Source: Takakia lepidozioides
Lineage: Eukaryota > Streptophyta > Takakiopsida > Takakiales > Takakiaceae
Reading direction: 5' to 3'
NCBI GenBank assembly: GCA_030704615.1
Contig: CM060733.1
Span: 58,034,001-58,094,000 of the forward strand
DNA: 60,000 nt
Shown piece after piece: positions 34,901 through 46,669 of this stretch. The translations under genes and the position numbers were made by a program. Numbering within the stretch: position 1 is the stretch's first letter; each line of letters begins with the position of its first letter. The notes beneath the pieces were generated by a model. The model saw nothing but the letters and a program-made list of their open reading frames with translations, made no database searches and was not told the DNA's origin.

Positions 34901-37900
34901 TTACATCTCTCCCCTTCACCTAGGTCACGTGAAAATCAACTCCTTAAGACTGTGTTACCCTATCTTGGCCATAGTGATGGCCAAGAGAATTTCATTGAAG
35001 CCCCCTTTGACTTGTTCTCCTTTGTGGGGGTATTCATCAAGTGATTTCCTTCTATCTTGGCTACCTGTCGTATTTCAGCTCAGGTTTATTAGGCTGTCAT
35101 GTTGATATATATACTGATCACGTGAGTGTTTCGGTATTGGGTTATGTCAAGCTTTTGAATGTTTGTATGCACAATGGATGGAGTGTGGAGTGGATTTCTA
35201 CTCGTGTGCCTACTTCCTGATTCTTCTTGTAGGTTGGATCACTGGGGCTCGCACTCCTTCACTGCACTATCTCTCTTGGGAAGGTTTGATATGAAGTGTT
35301 GGCATTACCAATGAGCTGTTGTTATGATTGGACCTTGGGTTGGGACAGTGGGAGTAAAGTATTTTTGTTGGTGCCCCCAACAAAGGAAAATCTGGTGGCA
35401 TTTGAAGAGTGGTCCTCTTCTGATAGGCAGGCATGCTCCGGTGTCCTCGTGCCCTTCACTTTCTTCAGCTTGGTTTTCTTTTCACTCCAATCCTGTATGG
35501 CTGGCCCTCCCGAGTCTCTCTCTTGCAGGTTTCTGTTCCTTTTTCCAGTTTGTGTAGGTTGGGTCAGATGTTGAGCCTTAAGATGTTGATAATAGTGAGC
35601 ACATGTCTGGATAGTGAGTAGCGATCGATGGGCTGGATGCAGGCAAGTGTGTTTTTCGCAGATCGGGCAAGTGGATGCCAAAAGCTGGAGCTTGCGGCTG
35701 GGGACACGCTCTTGCTGTAAGCACCACAATAAGTGTAAAGAGTTACCATAACCCAAGAGCACTTAAACGTCTGTACAAATGATAGGAGTATTAATTGGAA
35801 TGGGGCACAAACATTGCGTATGCATCAGAATCCAAACTAGAGCTTACCACAAAGATGTGCAAATCTCTTCTGTCATTCTGGACATTTTGTTATGATCTTG
35901 TGTGTATCTGAAACACTTATGTAGAGGATTTGTCTTGTATGGCATGCTTGCAGACCAGGGGGTTGGCCACACTGTGTGGTGACGCCAGGAGATTCCCTAG
36001 TTCTTGGTGGCAACTTCCTGACGGGATACAATCTCTCTCTCCAGCTTGATATATATCTGTGTTGCCTTTTCATTCCTTACATTCTACTGACTTGGACTCC
36101 GAAGTTTTATGGGAATTGGGTATTGTCTCTACTGCTAGCTCTAGACATTTCATATGTGTCCATTTTGAGTGGAAGCTTGACACAGTCCAAGGGATATGGT
36201 CAGTGGTAATGCAATGGTCCGTGTGGTGTAATCCAATTGGCTGGAGATCGTGGTGCACCCCCAGCAACCACATGTTGCGCTTGGCTGTTAAAAAGTAACT
36301 GACACTGGCACCAAGGCAGCCACGTGGATTGGACTGCAAGGTTTGCGTACATGCAACCATTACAGAAAGACTGAATGCAACTTGGCTCAAAGTTAGTGTT
36401 CTGGAGGCCACACGCCAGCATTAGAAATGAAGGTTTGCATACGTGCAACCATTACAGAAAGACTGAATGCAACTTGGCTCAAAGTTAGTGTTCTGGAGAC
36501 CACACGCCAGCATTTGAAATGAGTGGATTCAGGTGTTTGTCGAAGCCCAACATGCAACTGCGAGGCTTACAACCCCGTCAATCTTGAAAATGACTGGATA
36601 CAAGTGGTTGCAAGTACCAATTTGCAACTGCCTTTCGTGCCTCCTTGAATAACTTGGAGAGATCTGTGAAGTTGTCGTGATCACACAGGTGTAGTAATTA
36701 GACTTTCTAGTCGTAGCCTTGTGGCATATCTACACTTCCATCTTGATCACTTCCCTTGACCTCAGTTGATGAAACACATGGCAAATGGAGGAGAGGTTGA
36801 AAGTTCGCTCCAAGTTCCGCTTCCCTCTCTACAAGCAGCTGATGTGGTGCGTTTGCTTCCTCTATCCACTGCAGTTAGCATGGTTGGGTGGTTTTTATGT
36901 AGTAAAGAGCTGTTTTTGGGATGTTTAATTCTTGGGGCGAAGACAAAGAAGATGGCAGGCTCAATAAAGATTGTAAAGATCTGCTGCAAAGCAGCATTGT
37001 GAGCTCATCTGAATGATGATTTGCCTATTGACTATGTAGAAACTCAGGCCAAGTTAAGGAGAAGGCTAAGGGGCAGGCTCAATATCTTTCATGGAATGCA
37101 GGACCATGAGACTCTAAAAAGGAAGCATTAGGCTTTGCAGGCACACAGCCGCGCACTATCTGGCACTGCTGCAGCCACAATCGGAGGACACGGCTGGTGA
37201 TCATCCCCCAAAAGTGACCAAGTGGGAGAAAGAGGGACTTGTGAGCCTCTGTCGATGCCTTGATTTTTGGCGACAGGTAGGTCGATTGCTCTGTCTATTT
37301 GTCTATTGGCTGGCTTGATTTCCACTGGCAGGCCAGGTTGTTGTCAACCACATTGTTGGTTGACGGTATGGGCTCCCTGCAGTCCTGGTCTGAGGATGGT
37401 TTGAACCAGTATATCACTGGCTGTGGAGGGTTTGTCAGCAGTAACTGTGCTCTCAAGTACACAGTGGCAGATCTCACAGAAAAGGGTCAATAAGTACCGC
37501 CATAAACTAGTGTGCAAGTGCTAAAACTATGTTGGAAAGTGACTCTTCACATTTAGGGGGAAGTGTGGTGGACCTTACTAACATTCATGTATGTCACTCA
37601 TGAAATCTTCTACCTGTCAATCTTTTCTTTTCACATTTGACTGACCTCTGGATATAATATAAGAATGACATCTGTGGTGAGCTTTTTCTAATTGTTCTTT
37701 TGTGAAACTGGTTGCAGCCTTCTTTGCAGCCTTTTTGTTTTTTTGTTTGTTTGGTGTCTTTGTTTTGTGATGCTCTTTGAAGTTCATTTTTCCCCCTTGT
37801 TTGATTGTTAATATGCTTAGAAAGTTCGACACAGCTTCCCATAGGTATCCATTGTGATTGAACTTGGGCTTATCAGAATTCTGAAATGAGGAGTTTAATT

Positions 37901-40197
37901 GAGTAATAAAAGGAGAGATACAAACAATCAAGAAATTATGATAAAACAAGAAAAATGAATGGGCCCATGGAGGTCCAGGAGTGTCGGGCATCACTATGGA
38001 GCCCACTAAGAGTACCGTTATGTGCATGGGAGCCCAGATCTAGAGGGCCAGCATCTCGTCCAGGTTTTGTAAGAAGCCAAGTGTTCTTCTCCCTCTAGAT
38101 TGTGAGATTGAATGCACCTTATCAAATGTCTGGTTTGAAGTTGTGCCTCCAACTTAATGCTGTTCTGTTCTTGGGTTTTGTGCAGTCAAAAGATGGAGGG
38201 GACATGGGCAAGCAAATTTCTAACCCTGCAGGTCTAGTGAAGGAGCTGGAGAGCTGCCTCAAGGTGCTGACTTTTTCCACCCTAGAAACTTGCAATTTGG
38301 ATTAGTAGGGGCTTCTAATGATGGCAATGTATTCAAACTGCAACAAAATCTTCATAGTCTTGCATTATGGAGGACTCCAGTCTTACCTGCATGCACTGGT
38401 CTCTTTCTTAATCTTCACGTGTACCGTTGTTGTGGGTATATGTTCACAGAAGGAGGGGATCGTAGGAGCGACTGTAGACACGGGTGCCCGTACCCGAATT
38501 CGTCTCACGGTAACTGTACTGAACAAGATTGAGAACAGCTGTCCTTATTAGACTTTGCTTGCAGTAGCTGTACAGCCATGAACCCCATACTGATTTTGGA
38601 AGTGGTATAAGAAATGGGAGGGGGGGGACTAGAGAAGAGCAGTACTAAGTCAGTCCTATTGTTGACAGCTTGCTCCAGTGGTAGACCTATTTTTGGTAAA
38701 TGGAGCTGATTCTGGCCTTCCAGATTTGGTTGGAAATCTATTCACTTTGGCATCAAATAACCACAAAGTTAAAAGTAGAAGCCATAGTGTGCAGGTCAAT
38801 GAAGTTAAATTGAGTTGTTGACAAACCCCTGCATGGCACAGGACCTCATAAAAAATGTCGAACACAGCAGGAAGATGGATGTTGAGGAGGTGACTCTGCT
38901 AAGCCGTGCTACAGCTAAATTTTAGTGTTGGTCACATCTTCCATATAAAAACATGCATAGCTAAATCTCTCAAGACAATTAAGTGCAGAATTGAAGCTCT
39001 TTAATCTGCTTGTAAGGTTCTAATCCTTTCTAAAGTTGTCTGAAGATCTGTATCTTCTAGAGCCCCTGGTAATGTGAAAAACCAAATATACACAGGTCTG
39101 AATGAGGTTCCTTCCATGGTTGGAAGGAATATGACAGCAACGAGTATTTCTGTTTAATAGAAAAGGAGGGGCTGCATGGGTGTTGTTTGGATTTTCAGTT
39201 ACGACCACTTTCTACCAGCAGGGCTCCCTCTTCACAGTGGTCACACTCTCCAGAGGTATAATGAAAACTGTCTCATTGTCACATGTTTTTGCCATTATCT
39301 TGTAACCTGATCTAGTTTGTTTTGTGGGCGCAGGCATAGAAGAGAGGGCATAGGTTCCGTTCAACAACACTAGGGCCTTCTCTTGGGCCAACTTGATGTG
39401 CAATATAAGATGGTCCTCGTTCCTTGAAGTAAGAGTTTTGGTCAAGACTGATGTTGGAATTTGTTGCAGGATCACAAGGCAAGAGAGCCACCATTGGAAG
39501 CTCAGGAGGATCAGGATGAAGATGAGTTTGATCCAGTTGAGGACGGAGAAGTGGGGCAGGATGACCATGATGATGATTTTGTTTTGGATGATGACAATTG
39601 TGCATGGTCCAAGCAACAATGCCGCACTCCCACTGCAAAGAAGAAGGTATCTTTACCAACCTTGGAGTATTGTCCCTCTCTCTCTCTCCAGCCCCTCTAT
39701 TTCTGTTTTATGCACTGTTTCTGGTTTGACAGTTACGGTAAGTTGCTCATTGAGTGCCATGGCAATCTTGGGCATAATTTCATATATCAGTTGGGTGAGA
39801 GCCCATAGGGAGTGTAGTGTTATGTCGCACTATGCCTTCAAGGGTAGGCCATAGTACTTCTTTTTTGGTTAACTACCTTCAACTGTAAGTATGGAGATAT
39901 CCTGATATACTTGTTAAGGATATTTGTTGTTGATACATGCAGTTACTAATTTATTTCTAAAACATGTCTTATTTTTGGGATTTTGAATCTCCTACATGGT
40001 TGCAGCAACGGAACCAGTCACCAGCTTCACCTGTGACTAAGCCGAATGTCTCACCTGCTCCCCGTACGCCAACTCAACCCAAGAAACTCAAAAAGATGAA
40101 CAGCTCAGTGAGAGACCGTCTGCTGAAGAAGTGTGGGATTGATCCACGGATTCCATTGCCGAGCCCTAAATTCAAGCCCAAGCAAAGAGAAGGCTGA
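31986..40197 (+). CDS. JmjC histone lysine demethylase, KDM2/KDM7 type
   Basis: Supported exons: 31986-32257, 32730-32817, 33953-34072, 34169-34246, 34803-34894, 35349-35430, 35643-35716, 35954-about 36057, about 36791-36846, 37141-37276, 38186-38263, 39470-39646 and 40006-40197. The order matches PHF8/KDM7: [113 protein letters not shown] and [14 protein letters not shown]. Iron ligands are the His and Asp of FHVDF and the His of GWPHC; the 2-oxoglutarate Lys is in GSKVF. These enzymes remove methyl groups from histone lysines in the nucleus. No PHD finger precedes the JmjC domain in exon 1, which is basic (RRSKRQR). The C-terminus has an acidic stretch and a basic tail. Intron 6 uses a GC donor. 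The exon joins between 36057 and 37141 and near 38300-39400 are unresolved. Confidence 0.85.
33540..33620 (-). mobile_element. tRNA-derived SINE head
   Basis: The reverse strand has an A box (TAGCCCAGTGGTAGGGC), a B box and T arm (GTGGGTTCAAAGCCAC) and a nine-base closing stem CATCCAACA/TGTTGGATG, all at tRNA-like spacing. The long stem and missing mature-tRNA features argue for a SINE rather than a tRNA gene. The body probably runs on toward 33380. It lies in an intron of the JmjC gene. Confidence 0.6.
36339..36522. repeat. Tandem duplication, 92-bp unit, in a JmjC intron
   Basis: Copies 36339-36430 and 36431-36522 differ at only a handful of bases. This is a recent head-to-tail duplication. 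Confidence 0.95.
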
Positions 40198-40618
40198 TTG
40201 TACATTGTGGCACACCTTTCTTACTTTCCGGTCTTCCTTGACCACCAGTCTGTAACTACCACTCTTCAGGATTACATGTACATACTGTACTCTAAGAGGA
40301 CTGGATCGTGTTGTTTGCTGCGAGAGACGCCTTGCATTTTGGGGGAACAGATGTGGGAGCTGTAAGCATGATAGAAAGGGAGATGAATGATGATCACCAT
40401 CATCCACTGTATCTGCTATGCTCTAAAGTATAAACTCTTGAAGTATAAACTCAAAAGTATAAATTCTTGTTGCCAACTTAACTTAATGTCATTGTACTTC
40501 GGTATCATGACTCTTGGTATGAAGTTCCATTTGATAAATTTCAAACTTACCTGCTACGAAAAACAAGAGACTCCCTCTTTCACAAAAGTGTGCTTAATCA
40601 GCTGCCACGGGTTCCACT
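40198..40618. other. Convergent 3' spacer
   Basis: 421 bp between the stop codons of the JmjC gene (+) and FBL11 (-). It must contain both 3' UTRs. A short repeat AAGTATAAACTC/AAAAGTATAAATTC lies near 40425-40465. Confidence 0.6.
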
Positions 40619-43600
40619 CTAACACCACAGTGTCCTTGTGACATTGACCAAAGTAATGCTTTCATTTGGTGAAACCAATAGTGAAGGCTGCAACACATGC
40701 TTGAAACCCCGGCACCGCATGATGTTAACCACTTTCAAGGCTGTCTTTCCGTTCTGCCGCTGAAAATTGGGAAAAGAAAACAATAGAACTGGTGTTTAAC
40801 AGTGCTGAATTGAAGTAAGACTCTCACTCGCAGAGTAAGACCCTTCGGGGTGGGGCAAGGGCCAGGTAGTGGAACACATTTTTCATCTACAGCCGTAAAC
40901 CAGTGTATTCAGAACTCCTGACTCCTATCATCAGACTAAATGGAGAAACACTCACCCGAGGTGTCGCAAAGGTTCCGTCCATTGCATCACACAAGTCGAT
41001 GGCTAGTCTCCGCAACAAGGGTAGCTGTGAAGAGATTATAACAGAAATTTGCTTAGGACTCCATTTCCAAGTGGTGGTGCTGTCACATTTCAAGCAAAGT
41101 GAAGCAATGGCGATGCTGGTACCCTAGATGTGATGTGTTCTAACAGAAACTGCACAAAATCTCTGGAGGAAAGAAAGGAACGAAGGCAAAAAGTCCATCG
41201 CCCAATTTTACTGTAGACTGGCAAATCTACTCCTCTAGACTTGCACTTGAAAAAGTGGATACACCTTGCATGGAGAAACAACTTACATGCATAGATGCAT
41301 CCGATATGAAGGTGCTAGGTAGCCCTTTACCCTGCACCACCAGCACCTCTGCACTGACTAGGTTGAACAAGTTCGATTCTATTTAAAATGGAAAACATCC
41401 GCTAAGTCCTAGAACATCCAAGCACAAATTCCTAAGAAATAATGATGCAGGTCAAGATCTAAAAGTGTGGAGGGTCCCAATTTCAGGTTCACCACAGAAA
41501 CTCATGAGGTAACCAAGATCCAGTGAATCTTTTTCCTAGCTGTCAGATGTGTGTAGCTCTGCACCTTAACCAGGATACAACTACAATTACACAGAAACAG
41601 GTTCACTCTTACTTGTTACTAAGCAAATGAAACCCCAACCCCATTAAGTGAACAGTTTCTTGTGTTCCCCACCCAAAAATGCCAACTATGGTGCTCTTAG
41701 AGGTGATTACCGTGTGGCAAAAATGAATAACTTGAAGGGCTTGACATGAGTGTAGCAGACATAAAGCTCCATTGCTGGTGATTTTGTTGCAATCCTAGGG
41801 AAGAGCAACAACAGAGTCAATACAAAAAGGGCAAAGTGCTGTTCTATACAGGAGCAATTCAGCAAGCAAGACATACCTGAACAAAATAGCCAAGTGTACA
41901 CCAAAAAGTCTAGGTAAAAAGAATGATAACACATGGACCATTGATGGACAAATGTCATTAAGGTTTGGGAGGTGGAACCAACCTCCAGCTTCAGTTCAGT
42001 CAAACCGCGCCACCTATCTGCAATAGTTCTTAGAGAGTCTAGCATCCGACCCCAGAATTCGTATCAGCTCTATGGTCTGGAGACCCATGGAAGTGTTTTA
42101 AAGGTAGTTTCCCACAACTGATGAGAAGACCCTGACCACGAAACCTGTAATGATGTGGTAGAGTTTTCGATCTTTCCTGCAATAGAATTTTGCTACTGCA
42201 GACATACTTCTGTACATGAAAGAAATGCATGCATTTCCTTGTGAAGGTCTCATACGACATACACTCACGAGCATTAGTTCACATGGATACCAACCCTCTC
42301 AGAACTAGTCCAGGGCCCATGGGCAAAGTAGAAGAACAAGAAAAAGCATGTCAAAAATCCCAAATTTCATGGACTGTAGAAATGACTTGACTGTTATGTG
42401 CATACTTACTATGCACATGCACTGGTTTACACTGTAGGACTCTGCAGGTGCATATTCTGCAAACGGTGGTTTCAGGCCACCTATGTAATGGTTCACTTGA
42501 ATTCTAAACAAGGGCACTTCACAGAGCCAACCATCACACAAAAAGAGTTTAAAAATATGATCACCCTTGGTTTCCTCACCCGCAGTTAACATTTGGCACC
42601 CCAAAAGAGACAGAGAGCGCAAATGTTTACAACTTTTGCTCAACAGAGAAAGGTCCTTGTCACCCATCCAAGGGGTGACTCTCTCCAGCCTCAACGATGT
42701 CAGACTGGACCCGGATCCTGCAGTGAGTGCTGTTATACTCTCTGGAGAAACTTCACCAATACAGTGTTGGAGCTCTAAAGTGTGAAGGCGGTTCAGATTT
42801 CTGAACAAAGGTATCAACCCTTCATCAGATACAGTCTGCAGACCCCGAAACACAATAGTCAATATCTTGAGCTTAGACAGTCCTTGCGTATGCAGGTGTG
42901 TACATGGTCCCTCATGCATATGCATCAACCTTAAATACACAATCATATGTAGTTACAAGGAAGGTATTTACAAGCAATAAATGAAAAGTTTAATTGGGAG
43001 CAAAATATGTGCATCAAGCTCTTTTCTTAAGTCTTAGGCTTTCTATATCATAAAAGCTTGCAAGTCATATCAAGACAACACACCTGAAAGCAAAGAGAGA
43101 GTCGCCCCAGTGCTGGGCAGAGATGAGAGAGGCTCAGCAACGAGGCATTGCTTAAAGTACCCCCAATACCGACCGTAAGGCTCCGGAGCATGTGCACTGC
43201 AAGCCCCATGGTCTCCAAAGACGAGTCTGATAGACCCCAGCCCATTGTTACTTCCTCCAAGCCAAGCCCCTCTCCCGGTATTTCTTGAAACTTATTAGAG
43301 GCACCCAAGCTTAGCCCACACACTGTGGATACTAAGGTTTCCTGGTTGCTGTCTGCTTTGCCGGGCCGAAGGTCAAAGCTGTGAGTAGCTGCATGCTGGC
43401 AACCCCGTATGTTAAGAGATTTCAGACCTCGGTTTCTTGCCAAAATGTACGCTATAGCCCCTCCTGACACCTGCCAAGCATCCTAGCAAAGTCAAAATCC
43501 CCTATATGGCGAAAGCACCCAACAGTCTGTCTCTTCGTGCATAAGTTTGAGCCTTCTATGAATGCAGTCAAGAGCTTGATTCCTGGACAACCCACATCAA

Positions 43601-46600
43601 GGATCTTATGCCAAGACTGCTATGTACATTTCCACAACGACCCTTTGGGGGGCAGATTTGGTGGCGTAGGGTTGATCGACAAATAAGAAGAAATCCATCA
43701 TGTCCACTATTTAATATGTCCAACTCTCAAGATGTTGAGGGATAAAGCAGGTACCAACAAATTTCATCACATTCATTATACAGCTTGTTTAACAGCCACT
43801 GATACCTCATTAAAAGTCAATTCCTTTCCCCGGAAGTTACAAATGTTTCTTTTGTGGCTCACCTGTGTTTCCCTGAGGTTGAGCTGCAGCAAGTGTGTTC
43901 CAGAAAACCCGAAAAGAGCTTCATCGCTCAGGCAAGTGTAGGCTAGGGACAGATCACGGAGGGAGGGAGCCATTTTTAGCAAAAGGACGACATCTTCCCC
44001 ATTCAGGCCTGTGAAATTTGCTTGAACGAGTCAGACATGATCTGAGGCTAATAGAATATTTGACAAGTATAATCCAACATACCAGAGCTCTATGCTCGCC
44101 AAAGCAGGAAGCTTCTGCTATCTCTCTATTTCAGTTTGCTCTGTAAAGTGCTGGAAATTTCATGTCTTTCTCTCTCCAGTGCCCAGCACTAAATACTGCT
44201 ATAACGCCAATTTCAGGTGGCCGATAAAACTCAAATCCTGCATCCCAATCACAATTGGCCGTGCGCGTGGGCTATATTGTAATTTCAGTCTTAGTTTACA
44301 CCTTAGTAGATTCAAATCCCATGACCAGCCCTTGGAGCATTTGTATCCGGCAGGGACCATGCCATCAAAGACATAATATAACCATTTCACAAATGGGAAG
44401 TAATGGGAAAAGTAACAGCATGGAAAAACTCCAAGAGATCATATACCAGTACATTTCTCCAAGTCCAACGTGACCAGAAGATAATTGCCCAGGGACTCTT
44501 CTGCATCCTCAGAGACGACAGCCGAGCTCACACTCCTTGCAAGGGAAGAGGGGATAAGAGCTTTGGAGGAGATTGGACCGAAGGAGGTGCCAGCAGCTAG
44601 GAATCTCTGCAGCAACATCACCCGGAATATAAAGAACCAGTACTCAAACGTCCCAAAGAAGAAAGTTGATCTCACATTAACATGCAAGACTGATCCACTT
44701 CAGCAGTCACTTTATGGAGCCTAACACATTAACTTATGCCCTCACAATCTCATCACAAAAGGGAAATGAACAATGGAGGTGACAATGAGAGGTCTGTCCA
44801 GAGGGTAGAAATAAGAGTGCATCCTGTAATACCGCAGAATTGCTTGCAGCTTCTTCCTGACCACCTCAAAAATAGTTTGTTTCTCGTTACTTTCACCATC
44901 TTTCCTCTTTCACTTACTTTGATCTGAAAGGGCCTTGCAGTTAAGGGCTCTGCAAGGAGAACGTGATGGTACCACATGCAGCTTCACATCGCCATGAAGC
45001 TAGTGGTTTCCCACAAACAGCAATGGTGACATTTATCAAGTTTGGCATGAGTGACAACTCGAGACTACCAAATTCTCATCATTGGTACCTGGAAACCCCT
45101 TCTGTACTGCTTCAGAAAACTAGCAATGCCAGCATCACTCAATGTGGTACAGCCACTCAGATCAACAGTCCGAAGGCAGGGACAACACAGAGCTGTAACA
45201 GATAACACGTCATCTGTATACAACAAAATAAGTGGACTCAGCAACTGGAACGTCCCCAAGACAGAAGAATTAGTGCCCTACTAATCACTGCATTCCTCTA
45301 CTTAAAGCTCTCATATCAACCCCACCTAGACCTATGTTTGCAGCCTAAAAATTCAGTTATCATGCATGTAATGCATAAGCATGAATAAATGATAAAAGTG
45401 GATCTGCATGTAACCTGCATAACCATTCCCATAAGCTTGTTATCAAAAAGCATGTCTGATTTCTCTCATTCCAAGTCTCTAACAGACACCTGCTCTAAGG
45501 GCTCACCAGGCAAGAAACAACCACAAAGACAGAGGGAGAGAAAGAGAAACTCACCAGACACCTCCATGCGACCACGAAGAGAGAGCTCCATCAAATGGGG
45601 AAGTGAAGGTTGACTTTCACCCCAGGCAAGTTCACGCACAGCTGAGTATGTCTCGAGGATCAAAGGGCCCTCCACAGTAAGCTTAGGTTCCACAAAGGAT
45701 TGGTCCACAGATAGGTCTGCTACTTCCAGAAGAGGACAAGCTGCTGATAGACATAGCAACAAGCTTACATCAAGCTGTGGACAGTGAGGGGCCATGAGCA
45801 GCAAAAGCCTGGGGCATGAGGCCCTCAACCACGTCACCAGATCTTCTTGCTTTATGCGCCAGCACTGAGACATAATAATTTGCTCGAGAGTTTCAAAGGA
45901 AATATCTGGTTGTGGAGGATTGTGAGACCCTACAAGATGGGATGATGCAGGGAATGCGGGTAGCTGCTTGGAAACTGGTGGAGCACATGCAGCAGATGAA
46001 AACAGGACAGGAACAGTGATCTGTGGGCAGCCTGAGAGGTCCAGAACCTAGACGTGGCAGATAGAAATTAGAAGATAACTAGCATAAATCTCTGGCCCTC
46101 CCCCTTGGAATCTCCACTAATATCCCTCACCACCATCTGCATCTAGCGCTAGCATTGCTTCAACCAGACACTAATCCCAGCGACACAGACACCCATTATA
46201 CTGGAAATGTTTTGCACATGAAGCAATTCGTTTCATAGGTGGTGATAACATGGTAGAAATTTCTCCAATCTAGTAAACTGGTAGTCAACCTAGTGAAATG
46301 AGTGCTAAGTCAAAAGTTCTGGGGAAAAGACCCTCCCTAGAAATTCCTTTCATTGGCTAGTTCTGGACTTTTTTGCCAACTGTACAGCCTGATGATCTCA
46401 GGTTTCAACATATCTCAAGCCTCTCAAACTAAGTAAGCGCATCACAGGTCAATCAGTGTTTGTGTGTGGGTGGGGTATGTACTCATAAGACGTTGTTGTC
46501 GCAGCCTTGTGGCCATAGACCCTGCACAGAGTTTGGGCGGAACTCAACAGACACTACCTTTGTGAGGGGCTCCCTCCGGGTAGTGGGACTTACCTTGGTA

Positions 46601-46628
46601 CAGACAATTAGTTCGGGCTGTCCAAATA

Positions 46629-46669
<41 letters not shown>

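Noticed and set aside
39212-39854. Overlapping long frames around a JmjC exon
   Set aside because: Only the frame of 39470-39646 has splice sites in phase; the others are shadows or intron read-through.
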